Assembly: GCA_024682415.1 (NCBI GenBank)
Contig: JAIKZG010000005.1
Span: 35,367 to 99,366, forward strand
Origin: Prevotella sp.
GTDB taxonomy: Bacteria; Bacteroidota; Bacteroidia; Bacteroidales; Bacteroidaceae
Direction of reading: 5' to 3'
DNA length: 64,000 nucleotides
The position numbers were made by a program, and so were the translations under genes. Positions 43,695-53,691 of this stretch are shown here, piece after piece. Every line of letters begins with the position of its first letter. Positions within the stretch are counted from its first letter, which is position 1. The notes under the pieces are model-generated. The model did not search any database. It worked only from the letters and a program-made list of their open reading frames with translations, and had not been told where the DNA came from.

Positions 43695-46022
43695 ATGATG
43701 AACGCCAATAACACAATATTTGAAAACGAGATAGATGGCCAGATTGATTTCCTTAAAACATATCTGCCAAGCGTAAACCCAAACTGCAATCTCGACGACA
43801 TTCCTAACTGCATTGCCGACAACACTATTAACGGCAATTTCATCATGCTGAAACTGGAAATACCGGATTTGGCAAATGTGCTCGTGCAGGCTATAAAGGC
43901 GCTGTCGGCAATGAGAATAAAGGGAAAGTCGATTCCGGCAAACATTATGCTCGTCGCGCTCAACGAAAAGAAGGCTTATCTCTACCATTCGTTCTCTTTC
44001 CTCGCTCAGATAGAAAGGGTGTATGGCAGCGGCTCGAATATAAGCAAAAGGGCGGTGAAGGACAAGAAGCCTGTAGCCATGTTCTATTACATTATAGAGG
44101 AGCAGGCACAGCAGATGGTAGAGGCCCTGAAGACTTGCAAATACACTAAAATACATCTCGACGAGAACTGTATCGTGGGATGGGCTACAAGATATTATCG
44201 CGAAAACAAGAAGGCACGCAAAGCCGACTTCATAGGCGACAACAGCAGCAACGTGAAAATAACGGGCGAGATAAGAAAGCCTACGCATTTCAAGGATTAT
44301 ATATATGCCTACAAGGACGAGAGCAACGAGCGATTCCGCTACCTCATGGATATGCTCAACGACTTTCTTGACAAGAAGGATCTGGGTGCTTTCTACACCA
44401 ACAGGCTCTATGCCGACAAGTCGCTCGACCTCGTAAGGCAGGCCATAAAGCGTGTGCCTGAGGGCAACGACTATGTGATAATCGACCGCTGCGCGGGAAC
44501 GGGCAATCTGGAGCTGGGAATGACTGATGAGGAGCTGTCGCACGTGATAGTTTCCACATTGGAATACTACGAATACAAGGTGCTGTTGGAAACGATTGGC
44601 GACAAGGTGCGCGACATAGTGCCACCCACAGAGAGCAAGGATACGTTCAACTATGGGATGGTGAAAGGCGCCGACGCTCTGAGCGAGGAGTTCATAAAGA
44701 GCGACATGATAATGAAATATGTGAACGACCCTAAGTGCACCATCATTCTCTTTGAAAATCCTCCTTACTCTGACGCCACATCAATAGAGCACCAGAAGCT
44801 TGCGCAGGGCAAGATGAGCTCGAATAAATGGAAGACGAGCTATGCCGTGGCCGAGATGAAGAAAGACCTCAAGGCGAATGGCATAAAGGGCACTGCCACC
44901 AACGACCTCGGCAATGTGTTTATATGGAGCGCGTTTAAATATTATCTGCGTCAGCCTACCGACAGCTACATAGTGTATTCGCCTGCCAAATACTGGAAGG
45001 CGCAGCACCTGATAAGCAAGAAGCTGCTCGGTGGATATGCCTTCAATCGCCGCCATTTCCACACCAACATCGCAGCCACTATTCTCGTGGCTCTGTGGAG
45101 CAATGAGGATGATAACACTACGGAATCATTCAGCCTGCATGCCTACGACATCGACACGGCTGAAAACAAGCTTGTGGGCTGTGGCAAGGTGACATTCAGC
45201 AGAATACACGAGATGTATAGCCAGCGCTACTTCGACAAGCGCATAATGCTCGGCGACACTCCCGACGGCATCCTCTGCGACAAGAGCGGCTACGAGATAA
45301 GCAAAGACCGCTCAAGCATCCGCATTCGCCCTACATTCAATGAAGACATCATTGGCTATATGGCTGTCTACAGCTCAGGATTTGACAATCCCGACAACAT
45401 GTCGAGCCTGCTCATAGCGGGCAGATACGATGGCAACGGATTCTTCCTGCGTCAGGACAACTACATGGAGAAGCTGCCAATGTTTGCCGCGAGCCGCTAC
45501 ATCACCTACAACCGCCAATGGACTGAGCGCGGACGCGTGATGAAGTCGGCCGACGGTGCTTACACATTCATAAAAGATTCTAAGAAGGCATTCATGACGG
45601 CATTCCTGCGCAAATGCCTGCTGTTTACCATCTTTGAGCCTCAGAACCATATCATCTCACAGCATGGCAGCGACGGCAGATACTATCGCAACCAGCTATG
45701 CCTCGACACCACAAATGGCGCAACTCTGGCCTCGCTCGAAATAGGCAAGATGAAGACCACTGCCGAGGAGCGTGAGCTGATAGCGTTGTGGGAAAAGATA
45801 TTGGAAGAGGCTAAGCTTACAAAGGAATACGACAAGGGGCTTACCTATGGCCTCTATCAGATACGCAAGGAGCTTAACCTCACTTACAAGGACGCTGAGG
45901 GCAAGACACAATACACTTATCCTCAGCTCAATGACGACATCAAGCTCATGGCGGAAAAGGTGAAGGATTATTATAATGCCAACATAGTGCCTACACTCTT
46001 TAAATATGAGTTCCTGAAATAA
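43695..46022 (+). CDS. orphan N6-adenine DNA methyltransferase
   Basis: A 775-residue protein with gamma-type amino-methyltransferase order: motif X DLGAFYTNRLYADKSLDL (about 229-246), motif I DRCAGTGNLE (264-273) and motif IV ENPPYSD (354-360). The NPPY box indicates N6-adenine methylation. Residues 1-220 form a separate mixed domain (e.g. PANIMLVALNEKKAYLYHS) in which I cannot identify a confident nuclease motif; residues after about 480 are likely the target-recognition part. No endonuclease, specificity or BREX/DISARM gene is adjacent: it has its own promoter and terminator. It could be a type IIG-like enzyme with a diverged nuclease, or a regulatory methylase. Confidence 0.8.
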   Translation: MMNANNTIFENEIDGQIDFLKTYLPSVNPNCNLDDIPNCIADNTINGNFIMLKLEIPDLANVLVQAIKALSAMRIKGKSIPANIMLVALNEKKAYLYHSFSFLAQIERVYGSGSNISKRAVKDKKPVAMFYYIIEEQAQQMVEALKTCKYTKIHLDENCIVGWATRYYRENKKARKADFIGDNSSNVKITGEIRKPTHFKDYIYAYKDESNERFRYLMDMLNDFLDKKDLGAFYTNRLYADKSLDLVRQAIKRVPEGNDYVIIDRCAGTGNLELGMTDEELSHVIVSTLEYYEYKVLLETIGDKVRDIVPPTESKDTFNYGMVKGADALSEEFIKSDMIMKYVNDPKCTIILFENPPYSDATSIEHQKLAQGKMSSNKWKTSYAVAEMKKDLKANGIKGTATNDLGNVFIWSAFKYYLRQPTDSYIVYSPAKYWKAQHLISKKLLGGYAFNRRHFHTNIAATILVALWSNEDDNTTESFSLHAYDIDTAENKLVGCGKVTFSRIHEMYSQRYFDKRIMLGDTPDGILCDKSGYEISKDRSSIRIRPTFNEDIIGYMAVYSSGFDNPDNMSSLLIAGRYDGNGFFLRQDNYMEKLPMFAASRYITYNRQWTERGRVMKSADGAYTFIKDSKKAFMTAFLRKCLLFTIFEPQNHIISQHGSDGRYYRNQLCLDTTNGATLASLEIGKMKTTAEERELIALWEKILEEAKLTKEYDKGLTYGLYQIRKELNLTYKDAEGKTQYTYPQLNDDIKLMAEKVKDYYNANIVPTLFKYEFLK

Positions 46023-46038
46023 ACTATATATAAAAAAA

Positions 46039-46085
46039 AGCTCTCACATGGCTAATACCACAATGCCACTGTGAGAGTTTTTTTT
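46039..46085 (+). terminator. terminator of the methyltransferase gene
   Basis: Stem AAAGCTCTCACA-TGG / CCA-CTGTGAGAGTTT followed by a run of T. It may also serve the convergent phosphatase gene. Confidence 0.8.
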
Positions 46086-46088
46086 TGC

Positions 46089-46826
46089 TTACTTATTATT
46101 GTGCTTTTTAATTCGTCCCGCCTTGTCAAGCTTTCTGAATTCCGCCTTCACCCTTTTTAGCTGCTCGCAGAAAGTAGCATCGGCATGCAGACGAGCCACC
46201 CACGCAGCGCCGATAAATCTGCCAGCGTCTACATCGCTCTGCCAGTGGTAGCCCGCAATCACGCGGCTCTGCCCATATTCCCACGCACGCTTCAAGATAG
46301 AGTCCTGATTAGCCACGTTCACCTCAGCCATAATAAGTCCGAGGGCAGTGCCTATATTGGTGTGCCCCGATGGGTAAGAGCCATTCTTGCGAAGCTCAGC
46401 CTCATCCTCAGGCACGAGCGAGGGCTGATTGAAGTAGACGAAAGGACGCGTGCGGTGGTAGAAACGCTTAGCCTTAGAAGTGGCATGATTATTCCACATA
46501 GAGCGGAAAAGCTTCATCAGCTCAGGAGTATTCCTATCGTTGATTTCTATGCCATAAGCGCCCGAGAAATCCCTTGCCCATGCCTCGCCGTTGTAGGCAG
46601 CATCATCGTAAGCCTGCTTGCCGCGAGGAGTTTCGCGCTGCTGCTTTCCCCAGAAATACTGATACTGGTCGTAGAGGAAATGCGCGCTGCCCTCCTTAGG
46701 AGGAGCTGGAAGAATTTTAATGCTGTTGGCATAATCGCCTTCAGGGATAAACTTTAGAGTGTCTTTTTGAGCCAGCGCCGTAGCCGACATCATCGCCAAA
46801 GCCACTATTGCAAGATACTTTTTCAT
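46089..46826 (-). CDS. class A acid phosphatase (PAP2 family)
   Basis: Periplasmic non-specific acid phosphatase related to PhoN. It is 245 residues with signal peptide (KKYLAIVALAMMSATALAQ). The three PAP2 signature parts are present: KAKRFYHRTRP (KX6RP), GSYPSGH (PSGH with catalytic His), and SRVIAGYHWQSD (SRX5HX3D). It has its own promoter on the minus strand and shares the terminator at 46039. It probably releases phosphate from organic phosphates. Confidence 0.92.
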   Translation of the reverse strand: MKKYLAIVALAMMSATALAQKDTLKFIPEGDYANSIKILPAPPKEGSAHFLYDQYQYFWGKQQRETPRGKQAYDDAAYNGEAWARDFSGAYGIEINDRNTPELMKLFRSMWNNHATSKAKRFYHRTRPFVYFNQPSLVPEDEAELRKNGSYPSGHTNIGTALGLIMAEVNVANQDSILKRAWEYGQSRVIAGYHWQSDVDAGRFIGAAWVARLHADATFCEQLKRVKAEFRKLDKAGRIKKHNNK

Positions 46827-46872
46827 ACGTAAAACATTTTTTTTGTGTTATTCTCTTTTCTTTGTGTGGGTG

Positions 46873-46880
46873 CAAAGGTA
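46873..46880 (-). promoter_or_regulatory. -7 element for the acid phosphatase
   Basis: Minus-strand TACCTTTG followed by GCACCC, 47 bp before the start. Confidence 0.55.
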
Positions 46881-46972
46881 ATATATAATTAATATATAAT
46901 AATGTGTAGCGGTTATTTTTTGTAGGGAAAAGAGAAAAATATATGTTTTCATCAAAAAAAGTGGGAGAATAT

Positions 46973-47003
46973 TTTGGAGGTTCCGAAAAAGTTGCTACCT
47001 TTG
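46973..47003 (+). promoter_or_regulatory. promoter of tRNA-Pro
   Basis: TTTG (46973-46976), 19 bp, TACCTTTG (46996-47003). The following GCACTCGCAATCAGGAAA matches the tRNA-Ser/Glu leader. Confidence 0.8.
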
Positions 47004-47066
47004 CACTCGCAATCAGGAAACAAGTTCTTTACCAAAAAGAAAAGTTACTGAAAAGCAAACTCCGTT

Positions 47067-47140
47067 CGGGGTGTAGCGCAGCCCGGTAGCGCTCCTGGTT
47101 TGGGACCAGGCGGCCGCAGGTTCGAATCCTGTCGCCCCGA
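47067..47140 (+). tRNA. tRNA-Pro (TGG)
   Basis: 74 nt. Acceptor CGGGGTG / CGCCCCG, D arm GCGCAGCCCGGTAGCGC, anticodon stem-loop CCTGG-TTTGGGA-CCAGG with anticodon TGG, T arm GCAGGTTCGAATCCTGT. CCA is not encoded. It is a single-gene transcript with a terminator just after. Confidence 0.96.
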
Positions 47141-47149
47141 CAAAATCTA

Positions 47150-47190
47150 CAAACGCTTGATTCTCTTGAGAGAGTCGAGCGTTTTTTCGT
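47150..47190 (+). terminator. terminator of tRNA-Pro
   Basis: Stem AAACGCT-TGATTCTC / GAGAGTCG-AGCGTTT followed by TTTCGTTTT. Confidence 0.75.
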
Positions 47191-47234
47191 TTTACCCCAC
47201 ACATATACATTTTTTACATCCCTACAGAAACAAC

Positions 47235-47918
47235 ATGAAAAGAATTCTCACAGCATTCATTCTCCTTTCATTATGCTTTCATCTGACCGCCCATGCTCAA
47301 TCTCTCGACAAAAGCGCGATGCGCGACAGCCTGAAGGCGGCGGCGCAGCTATCGGCCTATTACCCCGACTCCACCGACCTGCGCCTAAAGAAAGCAGCAT
47401 GGAACATTCAGCTCGAAGAATGGCAATACGCCCTCGACGAATACAACACCATATTGGCCAAGGAGCCTTCGAATCTTGCCGCCCTCTATTATCGTGCCTT
47501 TGTGGGCGAGAAGCTCCACAGATATAAATTCGCGCGCCTCGACTATCAAAACCTCCTGCAGATAGTGCCGGGCAACTTTGAGGCACAGCTGGGGCTTGCG
47601 CTCCTCAACGAGAAGGATAAGCACCTCACGGAGGCTATGGACGGCATCAACAGCCTCGTAAGCCAACATCCCGCGAGAGCCGAGGGATATGCCGCGAGGG
47701 CAGGCATTGAGAAAGGGCGTGGAATGCTTGAGCTTGCCGAATACGACTTCACGGAAGCCATAAAGCGCGACCCCACTAACACCGATTACATTCTCTGCCG
47801 TGCCGACACGCGCATAAAGCTAAAGCGCTACAAAGAGGCGCGCGAAGACCTCGACAAGCTTGTCGCTCTGGGCATTTCTCGCGCGGGCCTCGCAGAGTTT
47901 TATAAGCAGGCAAAGTGA
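47235..47918 (+). CDS. exported tetratricopeptide repeat protein
   Basis: About 227 residues with a signal peptide (MKRILTAFILLSLCFHLTAHA) and five to six TPR-like helical pairs, for example IQLEEWQYALDEYNTILAKE, AALYYRAFVGEKLHRYKFA and ADTRIKLKRYKEAREDLDKL. The ATG at 47235 lies after the tRNA-Pro terminator; the frame runs back through the tRNA but cannot be coding there. A periplasmic scaffold role is likely; partner unknown. A terminator follows at 47968. Confidence 0.82.
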   Translation: MKRILTAFILLSLCFHLTAHAQSLDKSAMRDSLKAAAQLSAYYPDSTDLRLKKAAWNIQLEEWQYALDEYNTILAKEPSNLAALYYRAFVGEKLHRYKFARLDYQNLLQIVPGNFEAQLGLALLNEKDKHLTEAMDGINSLVSQHPARAEGYAARAGIEKGRGMLELAEYDFTEAIKRDPTNTDYILCRADTRIKLKRYKEAREDLDKLVALGISRAGLAEFYKQAK

Positions 47919-47967
47919 AAGAAAACCTTAAAAACTCTTTGCAAACAAACAATACTAATAATAATGA

Positions 47968-47998
47968 TAAAAATGTCGCGCGAAAGGCGGCATTTTTT
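47968..47998 (+). terminator. terminator after the TPR gene
   Basis: Stem AAAAATG-CGC / GCG-CATTTTTT with single-base bulges and a strong T-run. Confidence 0.65.
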
Positions 47999-48019
47999 CG
48001 TTTATACCGATTATTTTCC

Positions 48020-48027
48020 TAATTTTG
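48020..48027 (+). promoter_or_regulatory. -7 element for the alpha-2-macroglobulin gene
   Basis: TAATTTTG, 67 bp before the ATG; no clear -33 element. Confidence 0.5.
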
Positions 48028-48094
48028 CAATACATAGCAAAAATCAACAAATACAGTCTGAAAAACAAGACGACTGAACGAAAGGAATATTACA

Positions 48095-51000
48095 ATGAAA
48101 AAATTCGTCATCTCTGCAATATTACTACTCCTCACTCTGGCGCAGGGGGCTTTTGCCGACAGCTATTCTTCACTATGGGAAAAGCTCTACAAGGCCGAAG
48201 AAAAAGACCTGCCCCAAACGCAGATGGAAATTCTCAACGCTATCGCCCAAAAGGCGGAGCAGGAGAAGAGCTACGGCAATCTGCTCGCGGCGCATTTTTC
48301 TATAGCTCGCTTGCAGACAAGCATTTCTGCCGACTCTCTAAGCACGGAGCTTGCAAAGCTGAAAAGGGAGGAGGAGAAGGCTACCGCGAATAGCGAACGT
48401 CTGCTCGCTGCCGTTTACCAGGCTGCGCTTGGCAAGGCATATAAACTGCTTGCCGGCTACACTTACGACACTATGCAGAGGGATGAATATAAGAAAGAAA
48501 GCAATGAATATTTCAAGAGGGCGCTGAGCAATCCCGAAATGCTCGCTAAAGCTAAGGACGAGAGTTTTGTGCCTTTCGTGGAAAAGGGCAAGGACAGCAA
48601 AATATTCTTAAATGATATGCTCCACGTGATAGCCATGGAGACGAGCGACTACAACCTTTTGCACGACTATTACAAGAAGACGGGCAACCGCAATGCTGCG
48701 TGCATCTGCGCCCTGAAGATGATAAAGGGCAATGATTACAATGGGCTTACGCTTAAAGAAACGGCTAAATATAGGCAACAGATAGACTCGCTGATAAATG
48801 AATATGGCGACCTCACTGTGGCAGGCGAAATAGCCATAGAGCGATACAAATTAATAAGCCATGAGGAAGATGCCGACGCCAAACACTTGATAGCCTACAT
48901 AGACTATGCCCTCAGCCGCTGGGGAGCATGGCCGAGGATGAACTGGCTGCGCAATGAAAGGAATGAGCTTACCCGCCCATATTTCAGAGCCATAATAGAA
49001 AAGGGAACAGCATTGCCCGATGTGCCCACTAAGGTGGACATTTCTTATGCCCGACACATAGGCGAGCTTACAATGACCGTAACCCGACTGAAAGGCATAT
49101 ATGGCGACACAAGGCTGAATGCCGACACCGAGAAAGACTATAAGCTGCTAAAGGCGGCTAAGGAGGCTACGGCGGCGTTCACCCAGACAAGACGCTACAT
49201 GGGGCAGCCCGAATATCAGAAGATAAAAGACTCTATGGAGATAAAGGGTCTGCCGATAGGCATGTATCTCGTGGAGTTCACCACCGACAACAAGGATATC
49301 AAGACGGAGCGCGCGCTGCTGCGAGTGAGCAACGTGATGGCGATAACCACTTCATTGCCCCACGACTCCATGCGCATAGTAAGCGTGAATGCCACGACCG
49401 GCATGCCGATAGCAGGGGCGCATATCAGGCTGAGCGACTATTACAACAAGACGGCTACTACATTCACCACCGACAAGAATGGCGAGCTGCTGATAAAGAA
49501 AGACAAAAGATGGGCCAAGTATTTCGCATATACTGCCACCGACAGATATAATAAGGAAGCCAATTATAATGGCTATTACTATTATGATAAAATCGAAAGC
49601 GAATATCACTACGAGCGCATCTACACCGACAGAAGCATTTACCGCCCGGGGCAGACTGTGCATGTGGCTGTGATAGCATTCATCAACAACGATGGCAAAA
49701 AGGAGCACGCGGAAGCCCACAAGAAGATAAAGCTTACACTGGAAGATGCCAACAACAAGGAGATAGATGCCAAGGAGGTAACTACCGACAATTTTGGCAC
49801 TGCATGGGCCGACTTCATATTGCCCGATGGCGGACTTACGGGCACCTACACTGTAAGCAGCGAAAACGGCAGTTTGGATTTCCAAGTGGAGGAATACAAG
49901 CGCCCTACATTCAAAGTGGAGTTTGAGAAATATAAAGGCAAATATGCCAACGGCGACTCCATAAGCATTAAAGGCACAGCGAAGAGCTTTGCCGGAGTGG
50001 CTGTGCAAAACGCTAAGGTGAGCTACACCATTACTCGCCATAAGCCTTATTATTTCTTCTGGCTGAGAGAGCAAGGCGGCAATGAGATAGTTATTGCTAA
50101 GGGCGAAACCATCACCGATGCCGATGGCAATTTCTATGTGCCCGTAAAAATGGAAATGCCTAACAAGAAGAATAAATACGACACCAGATATTTCTCTTTC
50201 GACATCAAGGCTACAATAACCAATCAGAGCGGAGAAAGCCACGAGGGAGAAACCTCTCTGCCGCTGAGCGACAAGCCTACCACCCTCAGCATTAAGGCGA
50301 AAGAATTGGCAAGAAACGATGCTTCGCTGCCCATTACATTCATCTACCAAAACAACACGGGCGAGGATATTAACGCCACTATAGCTTACACTATCGACGG
50401 GAAGCCATATTCAGCCACAGCCAACAAGGAAACGGAAATTAACATCGGCAGGCTGAAACTCCCTTCTGGCGAGCACACCATAAAGGCTATATGCGCCACC
50501 GACACAGCGGAGCATAAGTTTGTAGTGTTCTCCCTCACCGACACAAAGCCAGCCACGACCACCCCCGACTGGTATTACATTTCAGACGATAAATTTAAGC
50601 TCGACGGCACGCCTGTCTACTTGCAGATAGGCAGCTCAGACCAAGAGCAGCACACGATGTATGGCATATATTCTGGCAACGAGATTATAGAAAGCGGCAG
50701 CTTCGACCAGCATGGCGGCAGCGTGAGGACATTCCGCTTTGACTATAAAAAGGAATATGGCGACGGCATAACATTGTGCTACGCATGGGTACACGATGGC
50801 AAGGTGTACACCCACACTTCAAGCATTGTGTGCGAGCTGCCCGACAAGGAGCTGAAAATCACATGGAAGACCTTCCGCGACAAGCTCACCCCGGGACAGC
50901 GCGAGACATGGACTCTCAACATAATGCAGCCCGACGGAAAGCCAGCCAAGGCACAGCTTATGTCGGTGCTCTACGACAAGAGCCTCGACATGATAAAGCC

Positions 51001-53629
51001 ACACTCATGGCAACTTAATAACGAGATAGACAGCTACCTCCCAAGCGCGATTTGGAGCAAGATAAGCAACCCATCAATCAATTTGTATGAGCAGGCTAAT
51101 ATTAAACGCTTGTTATACGATGAACTGAGCTTCTCAAGAATAATTGAGAAATACACCGACCTGTATTCATATCGCGGCATCCGAGTTAGAGGTGGGCACA
51201 TGCTTACGGCAGCCGTGCCAAGCCTGATGGACGCAAGCGAAGCGAAGGCAAACAATGAGTTCGTAGTTTTAGAACAAAAATCTGAAAAGAAAGCATCTGT
51301 CTTAGGTTCTGTCGTTAAAAAAGAAGCTTCTGAAAATTCTAACAATTCTAAGAAGCCAACAGCCACAAGTCAGGTGCGCGAAAACCTCAACGAGACAGCC
51401 TTCTTCTACCCTGCCCTCGTAAGCGACGGCAAAGGCAACGTGGAGATAAAGTTCACATTGCCCGAAAGCGTCACCACATGGCATTTCATGGGTATTGCCC
51501 ACGACAAAGACATGAACATAGGCTCTATCAATGCCGACGCCATAGCTCAGAAGACGGTGATGGTGCAGCCCAATATGCCACGCTTCATTCGCGAGGGCGA
51601 CAAGGGACTGATTACCGCTCTCATTTCTAACACATCAAAGAAGAACGCAAGCGGCACAGCCAAGATAGAATTCATTGACGCTGAAACGGGCAAGGAGATT
51701 TCCGCCCAGTCGCTGCCTTTCTCAATAGAGGCAGGAAAAAGCCAGAGCGTTTCTTTCAATGTAAGTGGCAATAATCTCGCCACGCTCAATATCGTGCGCA
51801 TCACGGCAAGCGGCAAGGGATTCAGCGACGGCGAACAGCACTATCTGCCTCTGCTGCCAAGCGAGGAAATGGTGACCAACACTCTGCCTATTTCCATAAT
51901 AGGAAAGGGTCTTCACAACTTTGATTTCTCAAAGCTGTTCCCCTCAAAAGACGCTCGACATAAGAAACTTACGATAGAATACACCAATAACCCAGCGTGG
52001 ATGATGGTTCAGGCATTGTCCTTCATCACCAATCCCGACGACAAGAATGCCATAAGCCTTGCTTCCGCCTATTATGCCAACGCCATTGGCAGGCATATCC
52101 TCACGCTCAATCCGAAGATAAAGGATGTGATAAAGCTATGGAAGAATGAGCAGGGCAAGGAAACGAGCATGATGAGCGCGCTCCAGAAGAACGAGGAGCT
52201 AAAAACTATCGTGCTCAACGAAACGCCATGGATAGCCGACGCTGACAACGAGGCAAAGCAGAAGCAGCAACTTATCAGCTTCTTTGATGACAACGCCATT
52301 TCTTATCGTCTTAATAATATACTCACCGAGCTAAAGAAGCTGCAAAATGCCGATGGCTCATTCTCGTGGTGGAAAGGCATGAATGGCAGCCCTTACATGA
52401 CCAGTGAGGTGCTCAACATGCTTGTAAGGCTCAACGCCATGACAGCCCCTCAGAATGATACGAAGCAAATCATCGCCAAGGCCTACGCCTACATGGATAA
52501 AGAGATGGCCAAAGAGGTGGAGAGAATGAAGGAATACGCGAGAAAATATAAGAAGGAGCTACGCCCGAGCGAACTCGCCACCCACTATCTCTACACCTGC
52601 GCTCTCGACAAGAGAGATATGCCTGCCAAATATTCAGCCGAAGAAGCATATCTGCTGAAAATGCTGAAAAAGACAGCGCGCGAAACTACCATTTACGGCA
52701 AGGCACGCATAGCGGTAATCTTCGCCAGCAACTCAAAGAAAGACGCCGACTTCGCTACGCTCGCTAAGGAGAATTTGCAAAGCATAAGCGAGTATTCCGT
52801 ATACAAGGAAGAAATTGGCAGATACTTCGAGTCGGCAAACGCCTACTACTCTTGGCGCGACTATCGCATTCCTACACAGGTGGCTGCTATTGAGGCTTGG
52901 CAAATGCTGAAATCAGCCGACAGGAAAACGATAAGCGAGATGCAACGCTGGCTGTTGCAGTCGAAGCGCGCTCAATGCTGGGACACTCCTATCAACAGCG
53001 TTAATGCCGTGTATGCCTTCCTTAAAGGCAGCAATCTTACCCTTGCCGACAGAAAGGAGAACGCCACTATAAAGGTAGACGGAAAAGCCCTCACCACAGC
53101 TAACGCTTCCGCAGCTCTCGGATATATTAAAGAAAAGATAGAGGACGAGGGCAACATTCTCACCATCGACAAGAAAAACGAGGATATTGCTTTCGGTGCT
53201 GCCTATGCCCAGTTCATGCAAAAGTCTACCGACATTAAGGCTTCCGGCAACGGCTTAAAAATTACTCGCATGATACTGAAGGACGATAAGCCAGCCACGA
53301 GTTTCAAGGTGGGCGACAAGGTGAAAGTGCGCATAGAGATATATGCCGACAGGGATTACGACTTTGTGCAGATAAGCGACAAACGCAGCGCCTGCATGGA
53401 ACCGCTCAATCAGATAAGCGGCTACAGCCATGGCTGCTACTGCGCTCCTAAGGACAACGCGACCAACTATTTCTTCGACTCGTTTGCCAAAGGCAAGCAC
53501 ATCATTGAAACGGAATATTACATAGACCGTAAAGGCCTTTACGATACAGGCACATGCACAGCGCAATGCGCCTATGCTCCCGAATTCAGCGGAAGAACAT
53601 CGGGCAGCCAAATCAGCGTAACAGAATAA
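48095..53629 (+). CDS. bacterial alpha-2-macroglobulin family protein
   Basis: A very large exported protein, 1844 residues, with signal peptide (MKKFVISAILLLLTLAQGAFA). Order: N-terminal helical region; MG-type beta domains including the MG2 segment TDRSIYRPGQTVHVAVIAF near residue 510; the A2M domain near 1100 (FFYPALVSDGKGNVEIKFTL, PESVTTWHFMGIAHD); a TED-like alpha/alpha region (LQNADGSFSWWKGMNGSPY); and a receptor-like C-terminal domain. I find no CxEQ thioester motif, so it would trap or bind targets non-covalently. Bacterial A2Ms are thought to inhibit host or rival proteases. DUF1573 follows in 62 bp. Confidence 0.9.
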   Translation: MKKFVISAILLLLTLAQGAFADSYSSLWEKLYKAEEKDLPQTQMEILNAIAQKAEQEKSYGNLLAAHFSIARLQTSISADSLSTELAKLKREEEKATANSERLLAAVYQAALGKAYKLLAGYTYDTMQRDEYKKESNEYFKRALSNPEMLAKAKDESFVPFVEKGKDSKIFLNDMLHVIAMETSDYNLLHDYYKKTGNRNAACICALKMIKGNDYNGLTLKETAKYRQQIDSLINEYGDLTVAGEIAIERYKLISHEEDADAKHLIAYIDYALSRWGAWPRMNWLRNERNELTRPYFRAIIEKGTALPDVPTKVDISYARHIGELTMTVTRLKGIYGDTRLNADTEKDYKLLKAAKEATAAFTQTRRYMGQPEYQKIKDSMEIKGLPIGMYLVEFTTDNKDIKTERALLRVSNVMAITTSLPHDSMRIVSVNATTGMPIAGAHIRLSDYYNKTATTFTTDKNGELLIKKDKRWAKYFAYTATDRYNKEANYNGYYYYDKIESEYHYERIYTDRSIYRPGQTVHVAVIAFINNDGKKEHAEAHKKIKLTLEDANNKEIDAKEVTTDNFGTAWADFILPDGGLTGTYTVSSENGSLDFQVEEYKRPTFKVEFEKYKGKYANGDSISIKGTAKSFAGVAVQNAKVSYTITRHKPYYFFWLREQGGNEIVIAKGETITDADGNFYVPVKMEMPNKKNKYDTRYFSFDIKATITNQSGESHEGETSLPLSDKPTTLSIKAKELARNDASLPITFIYQNNTGEDINATIAYTIDGKPYSATANKETEINIGRLKLPSGEHTIKAICATDTAEHKFVVFSLTDTKPATTTPDWYYISDDKFKLDGTPVYLQIGSSDQEQHTMYGIYSGNEIIESGSFDQHGGSVRTFRFDYKKEYGDGITLCYAWVHDGKVYTHTSSIVCELPDKELKITWKTFRDKLTPGQRETWTLNIMQPDGKPAKAQLMSVLYDKSLDMIKPHSWQLNNEIDSYLPSAIWSKISNPSINLYEQANIKRLLYDELSFSRIIEKYTDLYSYRGIRVRGGHMLTAAVPSLMDASEAKANNEFVVLEQKSEKKASVLGSVVKKEASENSNNSKKPTATSQVRENLNETAFFYPALVSDGKGNVEIKFTLPESVTTWHFMGIAHDKDMNIGSINADAIAQKTVMVQPNMPRFIREGDKGLITALISNTSKKNASGTAKIEFIDAETGKEISAQSLPFSIEAGKSQSVSFNVSGNNLATLNIVRITASGKGFSDGEQHYLPLLPSEEMVTNTLPISIIGKGLHNFDFSKLFPSKDARHKKLTIEYTNNPAWMMVQALSFITNPDDKNAISLASAYYANAIGRHILTLNPKIKDVIKLWKNEQGKETSMMSALQKNEELKTIVLNETPWIADADNEAKQKQQLISFFDDNAISYRLNNILTELKKLQNADGSFSWWKGMNGSPYMTSEVLNMLVRLNAMTAPQNDTKQIIAKAYAYMDKEMAKEVERMKEYARKYKKELRPSELATHYLYTCALDKRDMPAKYSAEEAYLLKMLKKTARETTIYGKARIAVIFASNSKKDADFATLAKENLQSISEYSVYKEEIGRYFESANAYYSWRDYRIPTQVAAIEAWQMLKSADRKTISEMQRWLLQSKRAQCWDTPINSVNAVYAFLKGSNLTLADRKENATIKVDGKALTTANASAALGYIKEKIEDEGNILTIDKKNEDIAFGAAYAQFMQKSTDIKASGNGLKITRMILKDDKPATSFKVGDKVKVRIEIYADRDYDFVQISDKRSACMEPLNQISGYSHGCYCAPKDNATNYFFDSFAKGKHIIETEYYIDRKGLYDTGTCTAQCAYAPEFSGRTSGSQISVTE

Positions 53630-53691
53630 AAAAAAGACAACCCATTTCCGCTACATTCTTAATAACTAACATTTAAAAAACATTTGAGACT

